Part shown: positions 22,780 through 34,239 of the stretch, piece by piece
Numbering within the stretch: the first letter of the stretch is position 1
Layout of the letters: each line of letters opens with the position of its first letter
DNA from: Isoetes taiwanensis
Taxonomy: Eukaryota > Streptophyta > Lycopodiopsida > Isoetales > Isoetaceae
NCBI GenBank assembly: GCA_021234155.1
Contig: JAJEKV010000025.1
Span: forward strand, 9,609,017 to 9,673,016
Length of the DNA: 64,000 nt
Reading direction: 5' to 3'
Translations under genes and position numbers: made by a program
Notes under the pieces: model-generated
The model's input: the letters and a program-made list of their open reading frames with translations, nothing else
Database searches by the model: none
Told to the model about the DNA's origin: nothing

Positions 22780-23264
22780 GTCCTCTTTAACATGTATAAT
22801 ACACAGGACTGTATTTCTTGCCATAATACAGCATGGTCTGATGTATATTGTGTGTATTTTAGGTGCAGGTCAAACACCCCAAGTTTGACCTGTAAAAGAC
22901 TCAGAATGGACGCACAGGATTGCAGGAGAGAGCATCTTGACTTGTGCACCATTGAATTTTTTTTTAAAAACACTTAATCTAACGGTTAAGAAGCGATAAT
23001 ACACACTTATATCTCACAAATGGCTTCATAAAATCTAATGCCGTCTCTTCCATTAGATTGGAGATGCAAAAACGTATTAGGAGATCAAATTTGAGTCACT
23101 TTTGTGAAGAATTATTGTGAATCAACCAAAAAATATTTCATCAGGTGCTTGCACCGCACGTTAAATGCTTATTATGTGCTGAAAAATTGCTGCGTTTAAG
23201 CACTTTAAGCGACGTCCGGACGGTGATTTCTGCTACCCAGTATCAATTTTATGCCCTGTGTGAT

Positions 23265-24222
23265 ATTTTCAAACAATATGAACTGTCTAGAAATTTGCAA
23301 ATACTTAAGTCCAGATTTAAGATGACTGATCTAGGGGAGTTGAAGAAATTCTTAGGAATTGAGGTAACAAGAAATCGAGATGAGAAAACTATAAACCTAA
23401 GTCAGACTAGACTGATTATATACAAGGGGTGCTTGAGAGATTTAAAATGACAGAATGTAATGTGATGAGCACACCATTAGTGCCAGGTCACAAAATCAGC
23501 CAGAAGATGTGTCCTAAGCAAATGAAGAGATTGAGCATATGAAAAAGGTCCCACACAGAAGGTTAATAGGTTGTTTATTACATTTGGCAGGAGCTACAAG
23601 ACCAGACATAGCCTTTGCAGTTAATTTATTAAGTAGATACAACAACAACCCAGGGAGACAACACTGGGCAGCTGCCAAACGAATTTTAAGGTATTTGAAA
23701 GGAACAGTAAATCATGGAATAACATTTAGAGATGAAGGATGCAATCTTGATGCATTTGCAGATGCAGATCATAGGCATTCAACTTCTGGCTATATAGTAA
23801 TGTGTGGTAGAAATCCAGTAAGTTGGAAATGTAAGAAGCAAAATACAGTGGCATTATCAAGTGCAGAAGCAGAGTACTCAGCCACAACTCTGGCAGCAAA
23901 AGAGATAATTTGGATAAGGAGACTATTGGAAGAAATAGGGGTAAGAAGTCAAGAACCAACAACCTTATGGTCTGATAGTGCCAGTGGAATTGCAATGACT
24001 AAAAATCATGTTCTTCATGAGAGATCAAAACATATTGAGATGAAGCAACACTTTATTAGAGAAATGGTTCAAAGAAAGCTTATAGCAGTGAAGTATATTC
24101 CAACAGAAAGACAAATAGTAGACGTATTTACTAAGGCTCTCAGAGAACCTAGATTTAACATGTTGAAAGACATGATAAGAGTTCAAGGTGTAGAAGATAG
24201 TGACTCAGTAATACAGTCATGA
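23265..24222 (+). pseudogene. Copia reverse transcriptase C-terminal part and RNase H
   Basis: SRFKMTDLGELKKFLGIEV resumes the reverse transcriptase after the insertion. The frame 23539-24222 has RRLIGCLLHLAGATRPDIAF, AAKRILRYLKG, then RNase H with DAFADADHRHS, ALSSAEAEYSA, LWSDSASGIAM and the C-terminal KHIEMKQHFIRE and DVFTKAL blocks of copia Pol. A frameshift lies at about 23450 and a stop near 23540. Confidence 0.92.
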
Positions 24223-24254
24223 AGATTAAACGGAGATATTCAATGAAGGGGAAG

Positions 24255-24677
24255 TGAAGAGCATATAGACCTATGGTGCAAAACTATAAGTTTATATATT
24301 TATTGAATATCTTAGTGAATTTAAGGCAATGGTTTACATTGTCGATTTGAAATTATTTATAGTTAACCCTAAAATCTAGCTCGGTGAACAGTGTTCCCGG
24401 CCAGGTGGATTCAAATACAGAGATCTAGCTGCCGATCTACACAACCAAAGGGTATGATCATGGCATTGCCGAAAAGCAGTGATCCCTAAGTGTATATAAG
24501 AAGAAATTCATACTGTACAGATACTCAGATTGATCAGGATTATCAGTTGAAGTTTTGATATTTTCTTATGGTTGTTTTACTGTTCACATTGAGGTTTCAT
24601 TAGAATAAGTACTTGTGTGTGACATTTGCTATATTACAAATTAATTTAACTAGTTTGATTGCTAGTATTTTCTTACA
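24255..24677 (+). repeat. Copia right LTR (423 bp)
   Basis: It matches the left LTR over its full length with scattered substitutions and is followed by the ATGCA target duplication. Confidence 0.92.
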
Positions 24678-24682
24678 ATGCA

Positions 24683-27600
24683 CTGTCGTTAAAATCCAAA
24701 TTCCCCTTTTAAACGGTCTTATAATGCACTTTGGGATGGAGTGTAAATTTATATAGGGTCTTTTTTCATGGGCACTTTGGTCTTTTTTTGCAGTTGAAGA
24801 CTAAAGCACATATGTAATCAAGAGTTTATCTATGTAAGAAAGTTGTATAGAAAATGGTAACTGAAAATGAACATAGATTGTGCCACAATGCTAACAAAAC
24901 TAAACTGCATTAAACATGTAATGGAGGTTTATCCATGAAGCCCCATGAAGCAATACTACTACGGTAGTTTCTCTACAGTACCTCCAGAGAGGATCGGTTG
25001 AATAAGGGTCAAATCAGTTGCTAAATCTTTTCCTAGTATCTTCACAATGATGTAGAGCATGTGTTTACAAGGATTATAATTGTTCTTCAATGCCTTTCTT
25101 TGAATGATAGGATAGGTGCAAGCTGGCTCCTTGTTTATGCTACAATTTATGTGTTCTTCTCCCTCTCCAAGACGAAGACAAAATGTTTTTGGCTGCACCA
25201 CATTTGTGGATGTTTAACATCTCTCATGGCTTTATTCTTTTCAAGATTCACTTCAGATTGCCTACTCAACTTTGATCTCCTCTTACTCTTTTTACCATCT
25301 CGATGCCTTGATGTGCATGGATGCAGTTTGATTCCTTCTCCTCAAGAATATGCAGGGATAAAATTATGCAAAGTTCTATGTAATCCTCACAAGTTATGAT
25401 CACCAAGTTCCTCTTGCCTATTACATATGCATGTCACTATTGGCCAAAGGATAGATATTTGGGGGGAGGAAGCTCATTTAAGGAAGCATGCAGATACCAT
25501 GTGCACTTCAATCTATCTCCATAAAACCAAAAGAATTGCTTGCGACTACCTATTATAAATGACCTTACATCATAAAAGAAGAGTGCAATTGTGGATGAAA
25601 GATTTTTTATGTTCATGCTTATTTTCCCTTGACACCTAACTTTACTACATGTACTTCTTTGGAAAGCACAATTAGTTTTTGCAACTTCTATTTCTCTTAC
25701 CAATATTTCTCTACTACCAAACAAGTTTCTCACAACAAGATCATTTTTAGCAACACGTGGTATGTTAATCACATCTTTGTCTAGTCGATGTGTTCCTTTC
25801 TCACTCTGAATATTGTTGGCTTCTAGATTTTTTTCTCTTAATTTTGTTTTATTACCGCCTCATGTACCTGTTCCATGCATGGGCATGCCCTGTCTAATGC
25901 TTCTTTGTTGATAATGGAGCTCATCTCAGAAAGCTTTACACCACTATTAAGCCTACCATGTAGCCTTGAAAATAAGGTTGAGATGCCAGGACCTGTCCCT
26001 ACAAAATTATGTTCTAAATATGATCTGTATTTTGCACTCTGAAGAATTGTCCCTGTCAAATCAAATAAACTTGCATCGTATAAAGAGAGGTTCTTCTGCT
26101 AAAACTTGAGCATGGGCCAAGTATGTGTCATGGAGTCCACTTTGGGAGGCAATACAAAATAATGAGTAGCTTTTATGTCGTTTCTAGTGATAAAAGGAAA
26201 AAATAAATCTCTAATAAACTTAATAGAATGGGACCATAACAATGGCCAAGTGTCTCCGAAATGTATGCTCATATGCATATTCTACCTTGCATAATAAAAC
26301 AAATCTCTAATAAACTTGAATGCAAGTATGCTTTCAAGCCTAGCAAATATGTAATGAAGAAAATTTGCGATTTTCTAGCCAATACAATGCACTTGGGCAG
26401 CATTGGCACTACTTATTACCCTGGATTCTTATATTGGATATTTTGTTTCATGGTACATATTGGCAAATGCATCTATTCGCTGAACCACATTATGACTTCC
26501 AAATTATTACTGACATCACTTTGGTGTTCATTTTTCTCAATTAACTATCTTGACATAGAAAACTTTTAATCTCAATATTGGGTGTTTTTTTGGTAGTGGT
26601 ATACAAAACAACATAATTCAAGCATTAGATCAGCACCTTATAGGTAACATCTGTGATCAGTATTCACATTGTCAATATGCTCATTATGTAATACATAAAT
26701 AAAGAACATCCAATATTTTTCGAAGGGCAAGGGGAGGGCAATGAAGGGTAGCTTGAAGGGCAATCATCACTAAACCAGTACCTGTGCCACGACATGATTA
26801 AAGTGTGTATCACTAGTAAAAAAAAGTCTATTAGCAAATTGACAATTAACAATCAACATGTGTTCAAAGGCAGCAAGAAAATTCGGCTACCTATAAAACA
26901 AAGAACATTAGCACATGGGCAGCCCGAATCTGACATAATAAGGAAATAAACCTTCCATGGATGTGTATCTGTAGCTTGCATAGTTAAATTGCATCAAACC
27001 AAAATAAGAACGAGCTTTATCTTGCAAAATGCTGCCAACTAATTTGGATAGCTATAAAACAAAGAGCATGTCACATTAGTAGCACATGGATTTGAGAATG
27101 CATACACAATGATAAGGGAATAAAACTTTACTGTTAGGCATGTGGGCATCCTTGGATTTTACATCCCCAAACAAACCGCAGCCAAAGAATTTGGCTACCT
27201 TGTAAAGAAATAGGCCATGGGTTTGAGATCGAAGTAAAAAAGCCTCCTGTTTTTCAGCCATCAAAAATTGTAGAGAGTAAAGATGCTACCAATGCAGCAT
27301 TAAGTATTTTTGTTAGACCCATAAACCTACAGATTCTTCCTTCTTACCTCACCATTATCCAGAGAAGGATTTGATGCAAAGAAGTACATTCCTATCTTTG
27401 ATCTCAAATGTGGTATGCCTTTTAGAAGATAGAAGCAAGAAGAAATAATGAGCTGTTGGTAAGTCTTTCTAGCTTAAGCAAGCATCTGGGAATTCATTCG
27501 AAAAGAGACTTCTTTGGATTTTATGTTGCCCTTATCTTGCATAATGCAGCCAAAGATAGAAAGAGAATTTGGCTATCTGTATCAAAGTCATAGACTGGGC
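24683..27600. other. No recognised gene; unassigned minus-strand frames
   Basis: Minus-strand frames at 25838-26059 (GTGPGISTLFSRLHGRLNSG...) and 25437-25772 look protein-like and could be pieces of one decayed gene or transposon. I recognise no family and see no convincing splice sites joining them. Confidence 0.3.
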
Positions 27601-27604
27601 TCAA

Positions 27605-27770
27605 GAATGGAGCCCCATATTTTGCACGAAAAATGGAAGTGTCATTTGGCAAAGGGAAACTTGCCTTTATAACTGATCCAGAGAAATATTGCAGGCTAGA
27701 GTCACAGAGGAGCTTGGAGCCCCAAATTTTGCATGAAAAATGGAAGTGTCGTTTGGCAAAGGGGCCTATA
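27605..27770 (+). repeat. Direct duplication of about 50 bp, period about 107
   Basis: A segment starting GGAGCCCCATATTTTGCACG and ending TTTGGCAAAGGG near 27655 recurs with few changes at about 27716-27765. From 27873 to 28428 nothing else is recognised. Confidence 0.6.
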
Positions 27771-28429
27771 CCCCTAAGCCTACAAGAAGGTGACGGACAC
27801 GTACATGCTTTTAAGTTCTACCATGTCGGGGATCATCATCGTATACCCCTAGTAACCAACTCCCAAAGATAAGAGACATTGGCAAGGTTTAAACCCATGA
27901 CCAAATGAAGACTTATTTTGGCATTACTAGACCTATACCAACTCACCACACATCTGTTGGGCAGAACTTTTGCCCTACATGCACACTTTGTAGGCAGGAT
28001 ATAATCCCACCTTTGGAAGTCTAGGTCCCAGGGGCAACTCTAGGGGCATTGCATTTTAGCCTCAGCATCCTAGTGCCACTTACCATGGTCCCGTTGATTT
28101 TTTATTACTTTGTTTAAGGTCCATACTAGACTAATCTTGTACAGACTTCACCTGCTTAGGCCTAGGGATATAGGCCGCATTGAACGTGGTAGAACTTAAA
28201 AACCTAGGATGGCCTACAAGATTTATTATAGACTAATCTTCTACCAGAGTTCACCTCGTAAGTATATAGAATCACAGGGTAACAAATGTAAAAATTCTGC
28301 CAATTCAGCTTGGTTTCAAATGTAGAAAGAAAAATTCCACAAGAAAGAAAAAATTTCAGCTGATATATATGCTATGCTTATCATATAACAGGAAGCATGC
28401 ATAGTGGGAAAATATTTACTCAGTAACCT

Positions 28430-29115
28430 CACCAGATTGGTAAAGATCGTCTGATGCTGCCGAATGTCCAATCTGTAACAGGAAAGAGCGTATTCACACC
28501 GAAGGATTGTCGGTAAAGCAAAAGGGACCGCAAATCTATGTTATAGCCAAGCGATCCTGGAGACAAACCTGCAGAATTGAATTCTTTCTTCTGCAGTCTG
28601 CGAGTAAGAAATAACAAACCGTAAGGTATCTTACCTCACAAAAGTGCTCAAAACAGATCCAGAGTTGCTCGATCTGCGGATCAACTTAGCGGAACTGGGG
28701 CCATTCCAAAAACCCTTGCTTTAACAGCTGGTTTGGGGCAGATATCTCCGGACTGAGCAGGGCCGAACTTCGTTTCTTGATGCCTCGAATAACTACAAAG
28801 TGGCCTGAAATCATCTTCATATGGCTTTGCTCAACGAAAATGCACATGAATGTTAAAGGAATCTTATCCCCCATTGCAAAATAGATTGTTGTTTCTTCAC
28901 AGTTGGCGACCTCCTACATCAGTACCTGAGCTATGGCGGCGATGTGTGGGAGTGGAGCTTGCCGGAATGGGGCAGAGGAAGTGGAAAGCAGAGCATTTGA
29001 CGGAGTGGATTCATTCAAAGTAGATAAGAACAAAAACATGAAATCCCTGGGTTTTTCCTTTTTTTTCTTGAATTTGGAAATACAATATAAGCACACGTTT
29101 CTTTCTAATTTTTAA
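28430..29115 (-). other. Possible first exons of an unrecognised minus-strand gene
   Basis: The frame at 28686-28874 begins MGDKIPLTFMCIFVEQSHMK. Downstream on the minus strand lie plausible GT/AG borders (for example donor GTAAG near 28635 and an acceptor CAG near 28598). No family is recognised and an in-frame stop follows at 28686, so this is weak. Confidence 0.2.
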
Positions 29116-30441
29116 GCACAGAAAATAAATAGCTTTATATAAGGAATGATGATGATTCATGTTCAGACACATACTAGACACATACTACACAAGATGAGAC
29201 TCTCACTCGTTCTCATTACACACTCAAACATGAAATGTTGTGCACTTGTAATAGAATTGTGTGAAAATGGCCATTCTTGTTCGGCTCAAATTATGCCCAT
29301 TTTCTACAATTATTAACGAGTTGAATTACCAACATAATAGATAGGCAACCAATTGAGCCAAACCATGGCATTATGCTTGGGATTTTAAAGGGAGGAGCTT
29401 TATGCCATGTAAAAAGTTGAGGTGGCATTGCCGGACTTGGCATCACTGATCACTCATCGTGATATTTAACGAGGTATCATCAAATCTTCCAACCGAAAAA
29501 AAGCATTATAAGGTTATATTTTTGTTGCTTCAGAACTGGCCAAGATGATTTGAAAGGATATGACTCTTGGATAAGAAAGTTATGAAGATGTATCTAGCTT
29601 GTAAAATTTCATGATAGTGAAGTTTCAATGGTTATATCATGTGTAAGCAGTGTATTCATATCAACGGCATAAGTTGCAGACCTTACAAAATCCAAAATCA
29701 AGTCAATGTAGGTCAGAGTACTACCACCCTATGCCAAAAAAAAAAAAAAAAAAAAAAAAACCTTTTAATCTGCTCCAGTAAACTAGAATAGACTACAACT
29801 TCTTTGCAACCATAGATGGTAACAAACAAGTTCAATTAGCAGTCCATGAACATAATCAGGTAGCCTTATGTTCAGGCCAAGACTAGGTAACCATGGTACA
29901 AACAATTTTTAAATCATGACACTTTCTGCATATGTTTATTAAAGTAGAGACAACAATTATCCACACGTATTATTGACATGATTTCTTACCAATAGGAATA
30001 AGACAAGCAGTAAAAAACATATATTTCATTGTAACAACATAAATTTAGAATAAATGTCACTTATTACCATGAGTGGTCTGATATACCAGCATGATTCTAC
30101 TGTCTTACAAGTTTAGTAGCCATTTTCTGAAACTCAGTACCATATATTGTTGCTTTAACCATTGATAAATCAGCTTCAAGTTCCAAGTTCATAAAAGAAT
30201 ACGAAACAAGGAGCAAAGAAACCTGTTACCTGCAGTAAATTTAAAGGACCATTAGCCATGCAAATGGGTAAAAGCCTAAGCTACTAGCAGGTGTCATAAG
30301 TTTCATTGAGGTCATCCCCCTTCACTCTGCCTGCATTCATGCCATAATGCCACTTTACATATATCTGAATTATTTCTAAAGCCTGTTACCAGATTTATAA
30401 TGTGTTGATTAGCCTCCCTATACATTATCTTAACTATCTTT
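29116..30441. other. Non-coding stretch with an A-run
   Basis: No gene is visible. A run of 25 A lies at 29736-29760 and could be the tail of an old retroposed sequence, but no matching element body is recognised upstream. Confidence 0.4.
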
Positions 30442-30779
30442 CTATTCATCACCATCCCTATTTATACCATGCCCTATGCACGATTTGTATCTATACTGTT
30501 ACAATAGTAGATCTTAAGTGCTTTACTTCTAAAATAAGCCCATGCATCAACAAAGTTTTTACTAGATTCAAGTAAATTTAATATTATCTACTCACAAACC
30601 ATTTGCAATTCTATTTATCACCATCCCTATTTATACCGTGTCCTATGCACGATTTGTATCCTTACTGTTACAGTAGTAAATCTTAAGTGCTTCTAAAATA
30701 AGCCAATGCATCAGCAAAGTTTTTACTAGATTCAAATAAATTTAATATTATCTACTCACAACCCATTTACAATTCTAGA
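30442..30779 (+). repeat. Tandem duplication, two units of about 169 bp
   Basis: The unit starts CTATTCATCACCATCCCTAT and ends near ATTATCTACTCACAA. The second copy starts at 30611. Differences are few, so the duplication is fairly young. Confidence 0.8.
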
Positions 30780-30910
30780 TCAAACCTTTGTTGGACGTCC
30801 CATCATATTTGCCTTCTCCATCGTAATGTCTTCAGATCTGCATGCCAGCTTGTTGTTGTATGTGAAATCCATGCCATCTTCCATGTTACCAGCCTTGTTT
30901 GTATCAGCAG

Positions 30911-31159
30911 CTATCTTGATTGCTTTTTCTCTTGAAGAAGAATCGTGGCATTAAGTGAGAGCTTGCCATTGGATCCAGCAATTTCTTTCTCCAGCCCACT
31001 ACACTCAATTTCTGCATTCTTCTGCTCTGCTCCACTACATTTGGAAGGAACAGCAGAAGATCTATATTGAAAGATCTTTTTATTGCCTGAGGATTTCTGC
31101 TTTTCCTCAGCAATTCTTTTCCTTGTAGCCAAATTGAGATCGCCTTTCTTTCTGCCCAT
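30911..31159 (-). CDS. Hypothetical small basic protein, relative of the 733-1098 ORF
   Basis: From the ATG at 31157-31159 the frame reads MGRKKGDLNLATRKRIAEEK, then KKIFQYR, then a polar Glu/Lys-rich tail of about 80 residues in all. The first nine residues equal those of the ORF at 733. The reading frame is open further upstream (to 31381), but the shared start argues for this ATG. No function is known to me. The sequence from 31160 to 32497 holds no recognised gene, only an A-rich tract at about 31755-31790. Confidence 0.45.
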   Translation of the reverse strand: MGRKKGDLNLATRKRIAEEKQKSSGNKKIFQYRSSAVPSKCSGAEQKNAEIECSGLEKEIAGSNGKLSLNATILLQEKKQSR

Positions 31160-32497
31160 AATAGGGCTTGTATGATCCGGCATGTAAGACCACTTATTTA
31201 TGAGCAATGCAATACTGTATATAAGGGCTTTTCCTAAGAACCCTAAAGGCCAACAACATGTTCTTGCTACCGACAGACCTAAGAGTTTGTTTCTTCGTAC
31301 CTTTTTTGCATGCTGTATCCGGCTGTATGATCTGTTATGGCCCATGCCTGCCCAACCATTAATCGTCCTCATGATTTCCAATTTTAGTTTTAGTTATCTG
31401 TAAAAACGAGTCTTCTTGTCGTCCATATCTATATTCTAAAAAAGCCCTTTATTGTTAAATGTTAGCATTTCTTCCTTTGTTCATGACCCTTTATCAATTT
31501 ATTATTTATCAATCCATCCTTGATTTCGTATTGGGTAGCCATTTAGCATTTACCAATAGTATCAGTATTGTGCTCTTAGTCATATCTGTATCCATGTCTT
31601 AAAATATTCATTGGCATCATAAATATCATTACTTCTATAGTATGTTAGGCCATACCTTTCATTGGTTGAAATGTCATCTTCATATTCCTGTATGCTGCTC
31701 TCCATATGGCTTTGCCTGTGTACAATCCATGTTCTTCATCTGCATCAAAATGCTAAAAAAAAGAAAAAAAAAAAAAAGAAAAAGAAAAGAGAGATTTGTT
31801 TGCCTCCAGATGTGTCTGATGGTATTCAACCTCAAATCTTTCAAGCTTTTGATGCATTTTTGCACACCACCAATTGTAATAGTCTCCTAGCATTTAGACC
31901 ATGCTAATTAATTTGCCCAATTTTTGCTCAAACTAAGGCATAATACCACGACTCGTGCCAGGAGCTAAACCTTTGAAATCTGTTTGATTCCAGTCGCGTC
32001 CTGATGTTTCTCTGCCTTATTTTGACCCATAAACTTGTCTAGATTCATTCCAATTGCAGCCGTTCTCAATGGTTTGCCATTTGAAGCAATCTACATTTAA
32101 GATTAGAACTCCTGGCCCAAAAAAATTAGGATTATAAATATTTGGTCATCTTGACCTAAAACGTATTATTAATCCATCTACTATTATATTTTTTCTGTGC
32201 CCCAACCTTCGAGCCATTTTCTCATATTCCTTACTTATGCACTTTGTAAAGCAGTCTTTTGCTACCATTGACCAGTTGCATATAGCTCTAACTAGCTTCA
32301 AACACTGGTACAACACCTCAGCTCATGCCACCAAGGTGCACATGACTAAACTTTTTTTAACTCTTATAAAGAAATATTCCTAAATAAGATGGATAGATAG
32401 GTAGATAGATAAACATCATTTTATATCATGCCACATTGGCAGCATCCATGAGGACATATAAGGAAAATGGCAAGAAGAAGCTCCGTTGGTGCTTCAG

Positions 32498-32894
32498 TTA
32501 ACGCAAACCATTACATCCAACACTGTTAAATAAAATCCCCCTTTGGTTTGGGTGCATATTCACACGGAGGGCAATTCCGGGCATCTAGAGCTATTGGATG
32601 GGCATTTGTAAGTTATTCCTCAATCTAGACTGTAGATAGCATTCCTCATTTGTGGGGTATGCTCGTACTGTATAACAAAGTTTACAAAATACTATAAGGT
32701 TTGAAGCAATATACTAAATGGTGTTAAGTTTATATATGCATTATACGACTTTAAGGGCTCTCGCTGCCCTACCTCACCCCCCGTGTGAATATGCACCCAA
32801 ATCAAAAGGGATTTCCGGGGGATTTTATTTAACAGGGTTGGATGTAATGGTTTGCATTAACTTAAAAAAATTTTGGGCCCTTTGGGGCCTTGGG
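32498..32894. repeat. Large palindromic (foldback) repeat, copy 1
   Basis: The two arms contain GGTTTGGGTGCATATTCACA and its complement, close to 32545 and 32800, with GGGCATCTAGAGCTATTGG and GGGCTCTCGCTGCCC further in. The right arm continues to AAAATTTTGGGCCCTTTGGG, while the left arm starts at GTTAACGCAAACC. The central part has CATTTGTGGGGTATGC. Related copies lie at 54813, 57606, 60411 and 62773. Confidence 0.8.
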
Positions 32895-33419
32895 AATTGT
32901 CTAGGAGTTAATGAACATAGTAGAAAATATCTAAAGGGCCAAGAAAAGAAAAAAGAGAGAGAAGTACAAAGGTTTTAAAAGCAACTACAATGATACAATA
33001 GAGAATGACATATAGACCATTAATAAAAAGCATCCTGGTAGGATGAATGACAATAATGAACAGATTAACAAAAAGCATTCTAGTAGGATTGAATGACGTC
33101 ATTAACCAACGTGTAATTTCATTTAGTCTTTGCTGCATCTAATAAGATTTAGATGCTTAGCATGACTTGTAATAAGGAAAAATGACTACATAATAACCGA
33201 TGATTGCATATTATGAAAAACACAATGAAGCCTAAATTACATACTAATGTACTAATAAAGAATGAATGAAGAGACAAGAGAAAAGGCCACAAAGGAACGA
33301 ATTGGTGCGGCAGGGTTAGTAGAAGGAGAGGTGGAGATGAAGAAGTAGATACAGAATGCACAACAGAGAGAGGCGGGAATTGATGCAAATCCATGGAAAC
33401 ATAGGCATACGCAAAAGGA

Positions 33420-33896
33420 TTGAGACGAGAATTAGGAAGCAGTGCTGAAGAGGCAAGAAATTGCGAGCAAGATTGCATGTCGGAGGCAGTAACGATGGAG
33501 GCCCAAATGGATGATCCCAATTCTGGGACTGAAGTAGAGAGTGAACCACTTGATGCCATACATCTTGAAAAGCTTACTGTAAAAGCTTCCAATGTACCAA
33601 AAATCACTCGAAACAGACACTCGAGAAGAGAGATATCTGAGATTGAAGCATTGCTAAAACTGGCGGCGGTAATCATAGAGGCCGAAATGGATGATCCCAA
33701 TTCTGGGACTGATGTAAAGAGAGAATCACTGATGGTATACACCATTGAAAAGCTTATTAAAAGAACTTTCCAAGCACCAAAAATCGCTCAAAAGGGAGAC
33801 CCAAGGAGAGAGATATCTGAGACTGAAGCAGTGCCAAAACTGGAGGCGGTAACCATGGAGGCCGAAATGCATGAACCCAATTCCGGGATGAAATAG
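33420..33896 (+). CDS. Repeat-built ORF of unknown function
   Basis: Three tandem units of exactly 180 bp start at 33485, 33665 and 33845. The unit is 60 codons, so the plus-strand frame stays open through two units and into the third, where it ends at TAG. Each unit has (M/I)EAEMDDPNSGT, then LEKL or IEKL, then APKI, then RREISEIEA. I do not recognise the peptide. It lies inside composite element 1 but on the strand opposite to the element's direction. It could be non-coding satellite with a chance open frame, since 180 is a multiple of three. Confidence 0.35.
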   Translation: MRRELGSSAEEARNCEQDCMSEAVTMEAQMDDPNSGTEVESEPLDAIHLEKLTVKASNVPKITRNRHSRREISEIEALLKLAAVIIEAEMDDPNSGTDVKRESLMVYTIEKLIKRTFQAPKIAQKGDPRREISETEAVPKLEAVTMEAEMHEPNSGMK

Positions 33897-34117
33897 ACCA
33901 AATGCCATAGGTAATTAGAAAGACTACTACAAGGGCTTTCCAAAGCACCAAAAATTGTTTGAAATGGACACTCGAGGAGGGAGAAATATGAGATTGAAGC
34001 AGCGCCAAAATCCTAGCCAGTGAGCTATACCATCATCAAATCATCTAAGCCTTCATCTAATATCTATATACAACCATATGATCTCTCTTTTTTTCGAAAA
34101 ATCAATGGCCAAAAAAA

Positions 34118-34239
34118 AGGCACACTCTAGAATTACTATTTAGTACAGTCAAACGAATACATCAATTAAATCATAGCAAAAACCATATTGAAAAACGTAC
34201 AAAAAACACAAACGAAACCCCTGTTATTATGTTAGATAT
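34118..34239 (-). repeat. 5' module of the composite family, minus-strand copy
   Basis: On the minus strand it starts ATATCTAACATAATAACAGG, continues with T-rich sequence, GTACG, a CAATATGGTTTTT block and a degenerate hairpin near TGTACTAAATAGTA, and ends CTAGAGTG. It matches the modules at 53722, 55451, 58400 and 60788. Confidence 0.75.

Larger units (their letters stand above)
20395..22995 (+). mobile_element. Replitron-like element B
   Basis: The element lies between the second (20254) and third (23009) copies of the internal repeat of the TIR transposon, so its limits are known to within about 20-30 bp. It contains a broken HUH transposase (20732-22245), then three T-arm-like hairpins (22422-22444, 22656-22674, 22761-22779), then the hairpin GGTCAAAC-ACCCCAA-GTTTGACC at 22868-22890. 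I could not identify the exact ends or a short direct repeat. Confidence 0.7.
19762..23260. mobile_element. TIR DNA transposon inside the copia YVDD motif
   Basis: TGAT lies immediately on both sides (19758-19761 and 23261-23264). Removing one copy restores the copia codons for YVDD-I. The ends are imperfect inverted repeats. The left reads TGTGGGGTACAAAATTG and the right, reversed, CACAGGGCATAAAATTG, differing by transitions only. A second inverted match (AGCACATATTAAGCA against TGCTTATTATGTGCT) lies about 45-80 bp further in. There is no transposase of its own. A direct repeat of about 120-160 bp occurs at 20092, 20254 and 23009. Replitron B sits between the last two. The superfamily is not clear from a 4-bp duplication. 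Confidence 0.7.
12580..24677 (+). mobile_element. Ty1/copia LTR retrotransposon with nested insertions
   Basis: Two LTRs (12580-13003 and 24255-24677) both run from TGAAGAGCATATAGACC to a CTTTACA/CTTACA end and are flanked by the 5-bp target duplication ATGCA (12575-12579 and 24678-24682). TGGTATGAGAGC right after the left LTR is a primer-binding site for initiator-Met tRNA with one mismatch. GAAGGGGAAG before the right LTR is the polypurine tract. Gene order is gag, protease, integrase, reverse transcriptase, RNase H, which is copia order. Insertions split it: a LINE in gag, a probable solo LTR in integrase, and a TIR element holding Replitron B in reverse transcriptase. Frameshifts make it non-autonomous. 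Confidence 0.93.
32498..34239 (-). mobile_element. Composite element 1: 5' module, coding-repeat cargo, 3' palindrome
   Basis: Read on the minus strand, the order is a 5' module (34239 down to 34118, starting ATATCTAACATAATAACAGG), then a cargo with a 180-bp coding repeat (33485-34016), then a large palindrome (32894 down to 32498). The same three-part order recurs four times at 53.7-63.2 kb. It has no recognisable transposase. The family is unknown to me. Confidence 0.6.
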
